Shown piece after piece: positions 18,221 to 27,284 of a stretch of DNA of 64,000 nt. The notes under the pieces were generated by a model. It ran no database searches. It had not been told where the DNA came from and saw only the letters and a list, made by a program, of their open reading frames with translations. The first letter of the stretch is position 1. Each line of letters starts with the position of its first letter. The position numbers were made by a program, and so were the translations under genes. The stretch covers positions 160,408 to 224,407 of the forward strand of contig JANQQU010000033.1 of assembly GCA_028284905.1 (NCBI GenBank). Reading direction: 5' to 3'. The stretch is from Calditrichia bacterium. Its GTDB lineage: Bacteria > Calditrichota > Calditrichia > RBG-13-44-9 > J075.

Positions 18221-19436
18221 ATTCATTTAGCTGTAGAAGAAACGCTTTGGCGACTTGATAAGCTGTGCTCCTGAATTGGCTGCCGTGATTAATATTTGTC
18301 ATCATCGCGACAACGAGTTTTTCTTTCGGGAACATAAGCAGAAAGGCTGATGAACCGCCGCTCTGCCCTCCATGGTGCACCACGGAGAACGTCCGCGGCT
18401 CACCATTAAAGTCGCTATACTTAACGCTTGCGTTACGCCAACCCATAGCATAATTTTGCGGATTCATCTCTCCGGACGAGAGTGCTTGTGGGGTAAAGAG
18501 CAATGCTACAGTCGCACTGTCAAGGTAATTATACGTCAACAAACCATTGGCCATTTTTACCAAATCGGTAGACGTCGATAAATATCCGCCACCGCCCCAT
18601 TTATAGCTGAGACTCACGTCAAGCATTTCGTGAAATTTATCCATCACCGGCATGTAAAAGGTTGCCGTATTCGCTAACTGTTTTGGCTGGCCTTCCGGGG
18701 CTGTATCTTCCATATGCAGAGCATCGAAAACCGTCTCTTGCATATAAGTTAGAAAATCCTGATCGCTGGCGCCCTCTATTGCGGCACTAAGCAGCGTGTA
18801 TCCGTACGTGCTATAATTGAATTGGCTCCCTGGCTCGAACAGCAGATCATCGTTTTCGAATAGTGTCAACGACTCGCGGACATTCTCGTACTGCTGGTTG
18901 TTGAAAGTCTCGTGTGGCGGAAAGTAGGAAAGAGAAAAGGCTGAGTAGTGGCGGATGCCGGCAGTGTGACTCACTAATTGTCGTGCAGTAATTGGGAAAG
19001 CTTTCTTGGGAAAGTAAGGCACATACCTTTCAATCGGCGCATCCAGGTCTATATGGCCTGTTTCGTATAACTTTCCCAGCGCCAGGGAAGTTACAGATTT
19101 GGAAACGCTACCGATCCTGAATTTGGTGTCGATCTTCACCGGGATAGATTCGGCGATATCAGTAAACCCCGCCGCTCTCGACCAAAGCACTTCACCATTC
19201 AGTCCCACGCTGACTGAGATCGCTGGTAGCTGCAGCTCCTGCTTGACTGCATCGATTTTCTCTGCCGCGGAAAAGATCGTCTCGGCATATTCTTCCGCAA
19301 AGATCTTGTTATCTACAGGAGTTTCGCCAGGTAATGTGTTAGCTGTGAAATAGACAAAGCAAGTGAGTATCGCGAGAGCACCAACCAGGAAAAAAATCGC
19401 ACTTGTGAGTTTGCGCCGTTTGATGAAGGTTTTCAT
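18219..19436 (-). CDS. Serine hydrolase of the beta-lactamase class C / penicillin-binding family
   Basis: A 405-residue protein with an N-terminal membrane anchor (about residues 11-31), so it likely acts in the periplasm. The catalytic SxxK is Ser110-Val-Ser-Lys113 (GSVSKSVTSL). The usual YxN is YST in FNYSTYGYTLL, so the family's Asn is replaced by Thr. The third motif is HHGGQSGGSS (HxG type). These features fit the Beta-lactamase (PF00144) family, which covers esterases, D-aminopeptidases and PBP-like enzymes. True beta-lactamase activity cannot be inferred. It stands alone, divergent from the cytochrome peroxidase gene. Confidence 0.88.
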   Translation of the reverse strand: MKTFIKRRKLTSAIFFLVGALAILTCFVYFTANTLPGETPVDNKIFAEEYAETIFSAAEKIDAVKQELQLPAISVSVGLNGEVLWSRAAGFTDIAESIPVKIDTKFRIGSVSKSVTSLALGKLYETGHIDLDAPIERYVPYFPKKAFPITARQLVSHTAGIRHYSAFSLSYFPPHETFNNQQYENVRESLTLFENDDLLFEPGSQFNYSTYGYTLLSAAIEGASDQDFLTYMQETVFDALHMEDTAPEGQPKQLANTATFYMPVMDKFHEMLDVSLSYKWGGGGYLSTSTDLVKMANGLLTYNYLDSATVALLFTPQALSSGEMNPQNYAMGWRNASVKYSDFNGEPRTFSVVHHGGQSGGSSAFLLMFPKEKLVVAMMTNINHGSQFRSTAYQVAKAFLLQLNE

Positions 19437-19850
19437 TTTACTCGCCTAGTTTGTTAAAGAGTCGACCAATATGCATCTTCTAGAGCTGTCTGTCTAATAG
19501 AACTGCGGTGTATATACCGATATCGGCGAGTTTTGTTTCACCGACAAGAGGCACAGAATTCTAAATTGCGGCAAAAACCCAAACTATTTCTTATAATGCC
19601 GGTATTCGATTTTTCCAATCCTAAACCCATTAGGTAACTGCCAGCTTTCCACTAGCAAGCGGTGTTGAGAATAGCGAAAAAATGATGCTGATCAGGTATT
19701 GAAAATACGATTCTGAAGTTTGTTGTGTATATTGCTTTTAGTCAAACATTTTTCATCGTTCGTTTAGCGGTTAATGTAATTTATTGCCTATGATCGATGA
19801 AGGCTGTACCAAGATCCCAAATAGATTAAATTATTACAGGTGCCTGATTA
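19437..19850. other. Divergent intergenic region
   Basis: About 410 bases between the hydrolase (minus) and the cytochrome c peroxidase (plus). No gene is seen. The segment 19726-19765 resembles one upstream of the AP2-like gene (46438-46472), sharing TTTTAGT, AAACATT and GTTCGTTT blocks, and may be a shared regulatory element. Confidence 0.4.
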
Positions 19851-21029
19851 TTGAAAATCTATAATCTTATCAGCATTTTGATCATTACTGCAATAACTGC
19901 CTGTAGCTCGGAGAAGAATGTTCCGCTGGGCGCACCCCCCAATCTCCCGCCCGTCATTAGCGACGCGGAATATGCAATTCTCGAGAACTATTTAATTTTA
20001 CCGAGAAGCGCATATGATTATGCCGGGCAAACCCTGCCGTTTTATTTTAGTGAGGGAGCGATAGATAGTACCGATAATGCCCCGCCACTTCACCCCCGCT
20101 TAAACGAACTTGCCACTCTTGGGCGGGTGCTTTTTTATGATAAAAATTTATCCATTAACAATACCACCGCGTGTTCATCCTGCCATTTGCAGTCGCACGG
20201 TTTTAGCGACCCGGGGCAATTCAGTAAAGGATTTAACGGCGGATTTACCCGACGCAACTCCATGGGACTGGCCAATGCCCGCTACTTCGCGGATGGCTCA
20301 TTTTTTTGGGATATGCGGGCAGCGACTTTAAATGAGCAAGTACTGATGCCCATCGAGGATCCCGTTGAAATGGGTATATCATTGGATAGTCTGGAGCGGA
20401 AATTAGAGCAGCAGACTTATTATCCTATTTTATTCCGGCAGGCGTTTGGTGATACAACAATTTCCCGGGAGAGAATCGCTGCTGCGCTGGCGAATTTTAT
20501 TCGCACGATCGTCTCATATCGTACAAAGTTTGACAGTGGCGTTGTCGCATTGGGCAGAATCCCCACCGGCACCAGCAATATACCGGGATTCAGCGCTCAG
20601 GAGAACCGCGGCTTCAGAGATTTCATCTCAAACCGTTGTAACCGCTGCCATCATACTGCCCTTCAAATCGCGAAAGAACCGGCAAATATTGGGCTTGATG
20701 TTAAATACGATGACAATGGTTTAGGGGAAGTAACCGGCAACCGGGATGATGATGGTAAGTTCAAAGTACCTTCTCTTCGGAATGTCGAGCTAACCGCTCC
20801 CTATATGCACGATGGCCGCTTTGCCACCCTGGAAGAGGTGATAGAATTCTACAATGACGACATACAACCTCATCAGAATCTTCACCCGGAATTTGGCGGG
20901 CCGAATAACCCTATTCTTACCGATGCCGATGTCGAGGATATTGTCGCATTTATGAAAACGCTCACCGACAGGGCGCTGATGACCGACGAAAAATTTGCGG
21001 ACCCTTTCAAGGCAGTAAAGACTCACTGA
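19851..21029 (+). CDS. Di-heme cytochrome c peroxidase family lipoprotein (CcpA/MauG-like)
   Basis: A 392-residue protein starting at a TTG (19851), supported by AGGTG eight bases upstream and by a lipoprotein signal (MKIYNLISILIITAITACSS). Two heme c motifs are present: CSSCH at residues 108-112 and CNRCH at 263-267. Family phrases are conserved (NARYFADGSFFWDMRAATLNEQ, PIEDPVEMG, LRNVELTAPYMHDGRFATLEEV). Bacterial cytochrome c peroxidases reduce H2O2 in the periplasm; MauG-like relatives oxidise proteins. Which applies here is undecided. The lipid anchor fits an envelope location. Confidence 0.92.
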   Translation: MKIYNLISILIITAITACSSEKNVPLGAPPNLPPVISDAEYAILENYLILPRSAYDYAGQTLPFYFSEGAIDSTDNAPPLHPRLNELATLGRVLFYDKNLSINNTTACSSCHLQSHGFSDPGQFSKGFNGGFTRRNSMGLANARYFADGSFFWDMRAATLNEQVLMPIEDPVEMGISLDSLERKLEQQTYYPILFRQAFGDTTISRERIAAALANFIRTIVSYRTKFDSGVVALGRIPTGTSNIPGFSAQENRGFRDFISNRCNRCHHTALQIAKEPANIGLDVKYDDNGLGEVTGNRDDDGKFKVPSLRNVELTAPYMHDGRFATLEEVIEFYNDDIQPHQNLHPEFGGPNNPILTDADVEDIVAFMKTLTDRALMTDEKFADPFKAVKTH

Positions 21030-21172
21030 TAATTATTTGCTGAAGAATATAAAAAAGTAAATGGGTGCGAACTTTTTCTTTTGAAATGCGCATAAAAAAA
21101 TAGACGATATCAAATTTAACTCATCAACATTTGCAGCAGAGCAAACCGAGGTCCAAAATTCAGGGAGTTAAT

Positions 21173-22003
21173 ATGATGCGCAACAATCTTCAACACTTTT
21201 TTTTCTACAAAATTATCTTCCTGATATTTCTATCATCAGCAGCTTTTAGTCAATCTTCCGCACAACCGGACAGCAGCAGAGAAGTTAGCTCCGCCGACTC
21301 TCTGAAAGCAGACAGCAGCGAAATCAATACCCTTTCCTTAAAACCGGTTATCATGCCCTGGCAATGGAAGCAGTTTGCCAACCTGCAGGAAAATGTCGTA
21401 TTTAAAGATCCGCTTGGGGAAAACGGGGGCAGGTTAAACTATGTGCCGCCGGCATACCAATATGGGCAGCCCTACGAAGGCAGCCTGGGCGATTTCCAGG
21501 GAAGCACCGCTTACTTGTTTTCTTACACCGATAAATTACGAAAAGACGAGCAGGTGAAGCCGGAATATGGCAACTCCGCATTCGTGGTGCCAATCCTGCC
21601 GATGGTGATGCTCACATTATACGGAGCGAAGGAAGGCTACCTTGCTTTGCAGAAAGACCCGCCGATCTCTTTCGACGAAACGGATCTCGATATTATGGCA
21701 CTGCTTTGGACCACACCAAACCTGATGGCGGTCGATTACTACAATCGTTTTAATGAACTGGGGAAAGGAAACCTCACTTTTATGCCGCTTCAACAACGCC
21801 TGGATATGTTACAGCGAATGAAGATTCTAGAATCGGAAAAAGACGGTAATAAAAATGTTCTTTACCGGCTCCGTTATTCCCAGCAGGAATTGGTGCAGCT
21901 GTTGGAGGAGGAACTTCGCAAAAACGACCCCGCTACCCAACCCGAGCGTTTTCTAGCGTTGGAGGAGATGAAACGGATGCTCCTTGCCAGGATTGGGGAA
22001 TGA
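21173..22003 (+). CDS. Exported protein of unknown function with a possible winged-helix-like C-terminal half
   Basis: A 276-residue protein. The ATG at 21173 (or 21176) is preferred over the upstream frame opening at 21131, because GGGAG lies just before and the protein then begins with a signal peptide ending near SSAAFSQ. A Ser/Asp-rich linker follows. Residues 80-170 are not recognised. The C-terminal 100 residues (DIMALLWTTPNLMAVDYYNRF, LQQRLDMLQRMKILES, YRLRYSQQELVQLL) have the helix-helix-wing rhythm of winged-helix domains, which would be odd in an exported protein. It follows the cytochrome peroxidase by about 140 bases. Confidence 0.7.
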   Translation: MMRNNLQHFFFYKIIFLIFLSSAAFSQSSAQPDSSREVSSADSLKADSSEINTLSLKPVIMPWQWKQFANLQENVVFKDPLGENGGRLNYVPPAYQYGQPYEGSLGDFQGSTAYLFSYTDKLRKDEQVKPEYGNSAFVVPILPMVMLTLYGAKEGYLALQKDPPISFDETDLDIMALLWTTPNLMAVDYYNRFNELGKGNLTFMPLQQRLDMLQRMKILESEKDGNKNVLYRLRYSQQELVQLLEEELRKNDPATQPERFLALEEMKRMLLARIGE

Positions 22004-22035
22004 TCTTTTTTGGAACGGCGTTTCTGGTTTATCCC

Positions 22036-22120
22036 GCCCCTACAGGGCTAAAGAATATAATCACACCGTAGGTCCGCAGGACCGATTCCTTTTTTAACCC
22101 GGAGCGTATTGCTCCGGGTT
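22036..22120. repeat. Array of three short palindromes, likely dispersed repeat
   Basis: Three palindromes occur in a row: GCCC-N5-GGGC (22036-22048), GGTCC-GCA-GGACC (22071-22083) and AACCCGGAGC-GTATT-GCTCCGGGTT (22096-22120). The layout resembles intergenic repeats I have seen in other bacterial genomes. The last hairpin lacks a downstream T run, so it is not a standard terminator. Confidence 0.55.
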
Positions 22121-22195
22121 AATACACTGGACGGCCAAGATTTGCCTAAAATGATCCGCTGCGCTATCTTTAATTAATCAAAAAAGAAGACAGCC

Positions 22196-23149
22196 ATGGG
22201 TTCGAAATCAAATGCTGGTTTATTTCAAAGAGGGTTGGGAAAAATGCTTCTGGCGATCGGTTTCCTCGCTGGTATAGTTCTTCGCATAATTCCTCCTGGT
22301 GAATTAGGAGAAGCAGACTTCTTACTTACTATCGTGCTGCTACTCTTGTTTCTTATCGGTGCATTCTTATTTTTTCGGGGCAGACAACATGCAGATCAGG
22401 CAACTGCCGTGCAAATTATCGAAGACGACAAAGCTGACATTCTTTACCTGCGTGCATTTCGCAGCGATCCCTCGATTATTGGTCAAACTTTTAAATCCCT
22501 GTTAAGACCTCACCTGATGTCCGGTATGTATACGGAAGAAGAACAACTCCGGGAAGCACTGAAACCAATCGGAGACATGGTCGCTATTGGGCAACCGGGG
22601 GAGTCGCTCCCAAAGCCGGGTGCGGCACGGATGTATGCTTCCGACGATGAATGGAAGCAGGTCGTTACCGACCAAATGAAAGCGGCGCGCCTGGTTATTA
22701 TTCGTGCCGGGAGCGGCCGTGGTTTATTTTGGGAATTCCAGCAGGCAGTAAAAGTTGTTCCCCCGGAAAAGCTGCTAATCCTGTTTTTTCAAATGAAGAA
22801 AAAAGATTATGAAGCACTGCGGGAGAGCGCCGGGCATTTTTTCCCACAGTCTTTACCGGAGAGCGAGGCTGTGCAGCAATACAGTATCGTAAACGGCTTC
22901 ATGCGCTTTTCGCAAAATTGGCAGACGGACTTTCTTCGCCTGCATGCCCCTCTTATACGGCGAAGTTCCTACAAACCAATTCAGCGAATGTTTCAATGCA
23001 CTTTAAAACCGGTATACGAAAGCCTTGGCGTGCCCTGGCAACCGCCTACAGTTTCCGTGTTAATGATCGGTTCACTCGCCTTCCTGGCGATTTTTGGCAT
23101 CACCATCATCCTGGTGCTGATATCGGCAATTTTTGATGAGCTTCTGTAA
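22196..23149 (+). CDS. Membrane protein with a cytosolic TIR/SLOG-like domain, function unknown
   Basis: A 317-residue protein. Two transmembrane helices lie near the N-terminus (about 16-34 and 42-62) and one at the C-terminus (about 287-312). The soluble middle has an alpha/beta rhythm: DILYLRAFRSDPS, EEQLREALKPIGDMVAIGQPGE, AARMYASDDEW, ARLVIIRAGSGRGLFWEFQQAV. This resembles a widespread but poorly characterised bacterial family. The last strand-loop with a Trp-Glu pair is reminiscent of TIR-like nucleotide-processing domains. That relation is inference and no immune function is shown. No obvious partner gene is adjacent. Confidence 0.7.
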   Translation: MGSKSNAGLFQRGLGKMLLAIGFLAGIVLRIIPPGELGEADFLLTIVLLLLFLIGAFLFFRGRQHADQATAVQIIEDDKADILYLRAFRSDPSIIGQTFKSLLRPHLMSGMYTEEEQLREALKPIGDMVAIGQPGESLPKPGAARMYASDDEWKQVVTDQMKAARLVIIRAGSGRGLFWEFQQAVKVVPPEKLLILFFQMKKKDYEALRESAGHFFPQSLPESEAVQQYSIVNGFMRFSQNWQTDFLRLHAPLIRRSSYKPIQRMFQCTLKPVYESLGVPWQPPTVSVLMIGSLAFLAIFGITIILVLISAIFDELL

Positions 23150-23167
23150 CTCTTTCCGAGCCGGACA

Positions 23168-25408
23168 TTATCTTAGTAAAATCATCTTCCGGGTAGCGAC
23201 CACCCGGCCGGCCGCTTTCAAGGTATAGAAATATGAGCCGCTGGGCAGGGCAACAGCATTCAACGTTTGCCGATACGCACCGGCAGACTGACGGCCGTTG
23301 TCAATCCGGGTCACCTCCCGCCCCAGTAGATCATAGATTACCAGCAGCACTTCTGACGTTTGCGCCAGTGAATATTCAATTGTTGTAGATGGGTTAAAAG
23401 GATTCGGATAATTCTGCCCCAGGTAAAACCCCTCCGGCGCCAGGTCAGCGCGCTCATCAATGGCTGTCACAGATGTTTCCAGCATTTCTGTTGTCACGGG
23501 AATTTCCACCAGCGGCTGATTCAGATCATTACTATTTATTTTGATGATTGCTGCTGTGGTTGTATCGGACATCATCGCATGAAAACGAACCAGCAGCGTA
23601 TCCCGGGACTGGGTCGCGGTTGCGCGATCGCTGGGGTGGATCAGGTGAATCCAAAGCGGCGGTGGGGTTACGCCCAGGTCATAAGCGACCAAAAAAGAGG
23701 CGTTGGCCGGATATTCATCGTCATTTTGTAAACCAAGGAATATCAACTTGCCGTCGACCAGATCCGCAGCAAGTGTGGCTGCTTCCGGAAAATTCTGGAT
23801 CGTGCCAAGGTTCTCCCCGCTAAAACTGACCCCGGTATAGACGCCGGTTTCTCCATCCAGACGCACTGCTTTGCTATTCGCGCCGGCAGGATTGTCATCA
23901 TTTACCCAGGCCCAAAGAAACGGACCATCGGGCGAAAAATTATCCCAGGCCAATCCCTCAATTTCATAATCCGTCACCAAAAAGCTGACCTGGTTCCCCT
24001 GACGATCCAATACTTCGATCGCGCCATTGCTATTGCTCAAATAAAATCGCTTTGCCCCGGGATCATAGGCAAACGCATCCGCACTGATACTTCCAGTGAG
24101 TATATTTCCAACGCTTTGCGTAGAGTCGATAGACCAGATGCCGATCGAGTAGGTATCGGTGCCATAGATATAATCACCATCGGTGGTAATAGCACGCCAT
24201 CCCAAACTGGAGACGGAAGGAGTGGGGTAAGCAGCGATCAGGTTACCGTCATTGTCAATTTTGAACAAGCGTTTTTGATCGGGTAAAATTCGGCCGGATA
24301 CCCAATAATGCTCCCGGGCATAGGTCATGCTGTACAGTCGCACATCTTCATTGCCAATGATGTCTATCAGATTCATACTGAATAGTGAATCGCCAAGGTT
24401 CTGCGGACTATTACTACTATCGATATTTTCAACATATGCTTCCCAGCTTAAGATAATTTCCCCACTGTTTTCGATGACAACCGGCACGTCGAGACTGTCT
24501 CCGTAAAACATTTGTATCTGAATCGCCCCCGGTGTTACGGAGATGCTCGGTCCAAGCACCTGCTGATCCCGTAAATCAGCGTCATAAACAACGATCCAGT
24601 CCAGCCCATCCACCACCTGAATGGCCCCGGCTTGTAGTGCGACCATTGCGACGGTCGCAGTATCCAAAGTTGCCGTCATCGCGATGCCCAATGGGGTATC
24701 GGCAACGTAGGGACTGCGATTAGTCATATCAATTTCTATGCCGGTAAACTCGCCGATAGCCGGACTGAATTGCCGCATCACGCCCCGGGAATCAAACCCG
24801 ATTTCTTCCCGGCTGAACGTCCACAAATATGGGCCGCCTGGCGAAAGCGTGTCCCAGGTTAAAGATGTCGTATAATCGCTGGTTTTGTTGGAAAAAGTAT
24901 TGAGAATGTTGCCATCCCGGTCGATTTCGTGAATGATTTGTAACTGCCCGTTTCGCTGGGGGATCACCCAAAAGTGATCATTCTCCGGGTCGTATGCAAC
25001 CCCCTGGACAAGCAAATAACCGAAATCAACAGGAATCGATTCACCGGTAAGGGTACTGGTTGCCGGATCGATCTGCACAATCGCATTTCGATCGGTCGCA
25101 TAGAGGAATTCGCCATCGTAGGTTAAATCAAAATAGGCGTGATAACCGCTTCCCAGTGAAGTAGAATTTAACAGCGTGCTGCCATCTGCGCTAATTTTGT
25201 ACAAACGATGATCGTAAATCGGTGCATTAAAGCCAGTGACCCAAAAATGGCCTTCCGCGAAAGTAATTCCGTAAAGGGTTCGGTCCGGCGTTGGAGTTAA
25301 TTGCCCGGCGTTAAAACTGAAGAGTGAGTCCCCGAAAGTGGTTTGTGAAAAACTGGCTGTTGTCGAAAACAGTAATATAGTGAATAAAACACTCCACCTA
25401 ATTATCAT
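23168..25408 (-). CDS. Exported beta-propeller protein with T9SS type A sorting domain
   Basis: A 746-residue protein. An upstream GTG (25420) is possible, but ATG at 25408 has GAGGG six bases before it and starts the signal peptide (MIIRWSVLFTILLFSTTASFSQ). Two related halves each begin with GDSLFS and contain NHL/YVTN-like blades (YDGEFLYATDRNAIVQID, TDGDYIYGTDTYSIGIWS). A short Ig-like linker (VTPGAIQIQMFYGDSLDVPVVIENSG) divides them. The end is the T9SS tail (NYPNPFNPSTTIEYSL to TRKMILLR). No catalytic motif is evident. It is expected at the surface or outside the cell. Confidence 0.88.
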   Translation of the reverse strand: MIIRWSVLFTILLFSTTASFSQTTFGDSLFSFNAGQLTPTPDRTLYGITFAEGHFWVTGFNAPIYDHRLYKISADGSTLLNSTSLGSGYHAYFDLTYDGEFLYATDRNAIVQIDPATSTLTGESIPVDFGYLLVQGVAYDPENDHFWVIPQRNGQLQIIHEIDRDGNILNTFSNKTSDYTTSLTWDTLSPGGPYLWTFSREEIGFDSRGVMRQFSPAIGEFTGIEIDMTNRSPYVADTPLGIAMTATLDTATVAMVALQAGAIQVVDGLDWIVVYDADLRDQQVLGPSISVTPGAIQIQMFYGDSLDVPVVIENSGEIILSWEAYVENIDSSNSPQNLGDSLFSMNLIDIIGNEDVRLYSMTYAREHYWVSGRILPDQKRLFKIDNDGNLIAAYPTPSVSSLGWRAITTDGDYIYGTDTYSIGIWSIDSTQSVGNILTGSISADAFAYDPGAKRFYLSNSNGAIEVLDRQGNQVSFLVTDYEIEGLAWDNFSPDGPFLWAWVNDDNPAGANSKAVRLDGETGVYTGVSFSGENLGTIQNFPEAATLAADLVDGKLIFLGLQNDDEYPANASFLVAYDLGVTPPPLWIHLIHPSDRATATQSRDTLLVRFHAMMSDTTTAAIIKINSNDLNQPLVEIPVTTEMLETSVTAIDERADLAPEGFYLGQNYPNPFNPSTTIEYSLAQTSEVLLVIYDLLGREVTRIDNGRQSAGAYRQTLNAVALPSGSYFYTLKAAGRVVATRKMILLR

Positions 25409-25750
25409 GGCATCCCTCACTGTAATTGCTGGAAAATATTTTCATAAAGCAGCGGCAGTTTACCAATTAGAAAACCCGCCCGGGAAAGAAAAATCGCTTA
25501 CTGAACTTTTTAGTATAATTCAATCGGGGCAACCTTACAAAACCAATTACTTATAAATTTCGGGAAAACCTTAGCGCGAAATCCCCTTGCCATTAACAAT
25601 AGGTTTCGCTATGTTTTATTTATGTGATGCGCCGATGACTTCCGCCCGGCCATCACTCTTCCGGATTTGTAAATGCTCTTTATTACGTTCCGGTTTACAT
25701 TCCTTCAATCAACGGCGGGTTTTTCACCTGTTAAAATACCAGAGGATATT
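25409..25750. other. Divergent intergenic region
   Basis: About 340 bases between the minus-strand T9SS gene and the plus-strand SRPBCC gene. I see no gene; short open frames here have no ribosome binding site and odd composition. Confidence 0.4.
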
Positions 25751-26212
25751 ATGGCCAAAATTAGCGTTCATCGTCAAATTGATGCACCGGTGCCGGTCGT
25801 GTTTAAAGCGGTCTCGGATATCGGAAATTTTCCGAATATCAGTGAAGAAGTTATCAAAATAGAGTTCCTGACCGATCAGCAAAGTGGTGTCGGTACTAAA
25901 TTCCGCGAGACCCGCCTCATGAAAAACAAGGAACATCTCACCGAGTTGGAAGTTACTGAATACACTGAAAATGAGCACATTCGAATGGTTACCGATAGCC
26001 ACGGCACTGTTTGGGATACGGTGTTTACCGTGACGCCCTCGGAAAATGGCTGCGAATTGCTGATCGCCATGGATGCCCGTCCCCACAAACTGATGCCGAA
26101 GATACTGAATCCTTTATTGAAAGGGATGTTTCGGCGCGGCATGGAAACTTATATCGATACATTAAAATCATACTGCGAGGCAAAAACCGAGAATGTCAGC
26201 AGCAACGCTTAG
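25751..26212 (+). CDS. SRPBCC (START-like) family protein
   Basis: A 153-residue protein from the ATG at 25751, which has AGAGGA upstream; the frame is open further up but without support. The sequence has the START/Bet v1-like pattern: ISVHRQIDAPVPVVFKAVSDIGNFPNISEEV at the start, central strands, and a long C-terminal helix (MFRRGMETYIDTLKSYCE). Such proteins bind hydrophobic ligands or act as polyketide cyclase-like or lipid-binding proteins. The ligand is unknown. The gene overlaps the next by 20 bases. Confidence 0.87.
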   Translation: MAKISVHRQIDAPVPVVFKAVSDIGNFPNISEEVIKIEFLTDQQSGVGTKFRETRLMKNKEHLTELEVTEYTENEHIRMVTDSHGTVWDTVFTVTPSENGCELLIAMDARPHKLMPKILNPLLKGMFRRGMETYIDTLKSYCEAKTENVSSNA

Positions 26213-26711
26213 CGGAGATATACTCTCTATCTGCCTCCTTTTTTCCGATGGTGACATTCAGACATCGCTGGCAGATATAATTCAGCGGGTGGAAGAATTC
26301 CAGGAAAAACAACAACGTTATTTCGGCATCTCTCCTCACGATTTTCGCGGACTTTTACGATCGCTGGTGATATTAGAACTCGGTTTACGACGTATTGGGG
26401 AAGATTTCGGGAACATACTTTTATCAGAAATTATCAGCCCGATGCTCAGCTTTCACGATGCTTATTTTAATGATGAAGGTGAGCATTGGTGTGGGGACGA
26501 TAAAGAAATAGGAGACGCTAACTCATTATTGGATTGGTTTGGCTATTCCGAAAGCGAATATCAGGCAAAGCAGGATCAGAAACGCCGCTTGAAAGCATTT
26601 TTTCTCGATGCCGGCGATGCTGTTATTATCCCCGGCAAAGTTCGCCGGAAAATGAAACAACTAAAGATCGATGAAAATGTTTTGCAGCATTGTTCCCGGC
26701 CAATGGTTTGA
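26193..26711 (+). CDS. Conserved-looking protein of unknown function
   Basis: A 172-residue soluble, mostly helical protein with no recognised family. It begins inside the end of the SRPBCC gene (20-base overlap), with GAGG about 12 bases before the ATG. Notable are an acidic central segment (HDAYFNDEGEHWCGDDKEIGD) and a basic C-terminus. The coupling to an SRPBCC protein and to a DUF493 gene downstream suggests a shared transcript. Function is unknown. Confidence 0.65.
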   Translation: MSAATLSGDILSICLLFSDGDIQTSLADIIQRVEEFQEKQQRYFGISPHDFRGLLRSLVILELGLRRIGEDFGNILLSEIISPMLSFHDAYFNDEGEHWCGDDKEIGDANSLLDWFGYSESEYQAKQDQKRRLKAFFLDAGDAVIIPGKVRRKMKQLKIDENVLQHCSRPMV

Positions 26712-26738
26712 TTTACCTAAAAATTTATGGGAGGCGTT

Positions 26739-26987
26739 ATGAATAAACCGGAAATTGAATATCCCTGTCAATGGTCCTACAAAATTATTGGTAGCGACAG
26801 TCTTGCAATTACGAATAAAATTTCCGAGATACTAGATAATCGCGATTATAATCTGAATCTTTCTAATCATAGTAGAACCGGCAAATTCGTCTCCTTCAAT
26901 TGTTCGCTGGAAGTTGCCAGCGAATCTGAGCGGAATGAAATTTTCCAACAGCTTCAGCAGATCCCAACCGTAAAGATGGTAATATAG
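26739..26987 (+). CDS. DUF493 (YbeD-like) protein
   Basis: An 82-residue protein. The ATG at 26739 is chosen over the upstream opening at 26727 because GGGAGG sits just before it. The pattern IEYPCQWSYKIIGSD, FVSFNCSLEVASESERNEIFQQLQQIPTVKMVI at the end matches the small ferredoxin-like DUF493/YbeD family, whose members resemble ACT regulatory domains. The specific role is unknown. It closes the SRPBCC cluster. Confidence 0.85.
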   Translation: MNKPEIEYPCQWSYKIIGSDSLAITNKISEILDNRDYNLNLSNHSRTGKFVSFNCSLEVASESERNEIFQQLQQIPTVKMVI

Positions 26988-27284
26988 AGAAGATAACCTT
27001 GCGGCTCGCCACCAGAATTCCTTGTTTTCTGGCACCGGTAGTCAATCCTTAGCGTCTTGGCAATGTAGTAAGATTTTCACACCTGTAGTTTAAACTCACT
27101 AAAAGACTATTCCCCCTTTCGGTATTACAAAATCATTTTATTGTTTTTAAAGAACTTAAATCACCAGAAAAACCTGCGAAGATTTGGCATGATTTATGGA
27201 TAGATACCAATAACTATCGGAGAGGAATTTCCATAGCTAATTAATCAAGGTTGGGTGCAAATATTTATTAGCAGAGGAGAAGTT
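26988..27284. other. Intergenic region
   Basis: No gene is seen in these 297 bases. The part 27140-27163 (TTTTTAAAGAACTTAAAT) resembles a segment at 16280-16303. Confidence 0.4.

Noticed and set aside
18219..19436. Antibiotic-resistance beta-lactamase
   Set aside because: The family includes esterases and peptidases; the YxN motif is changed to YST, so resistance cannot be claimed.
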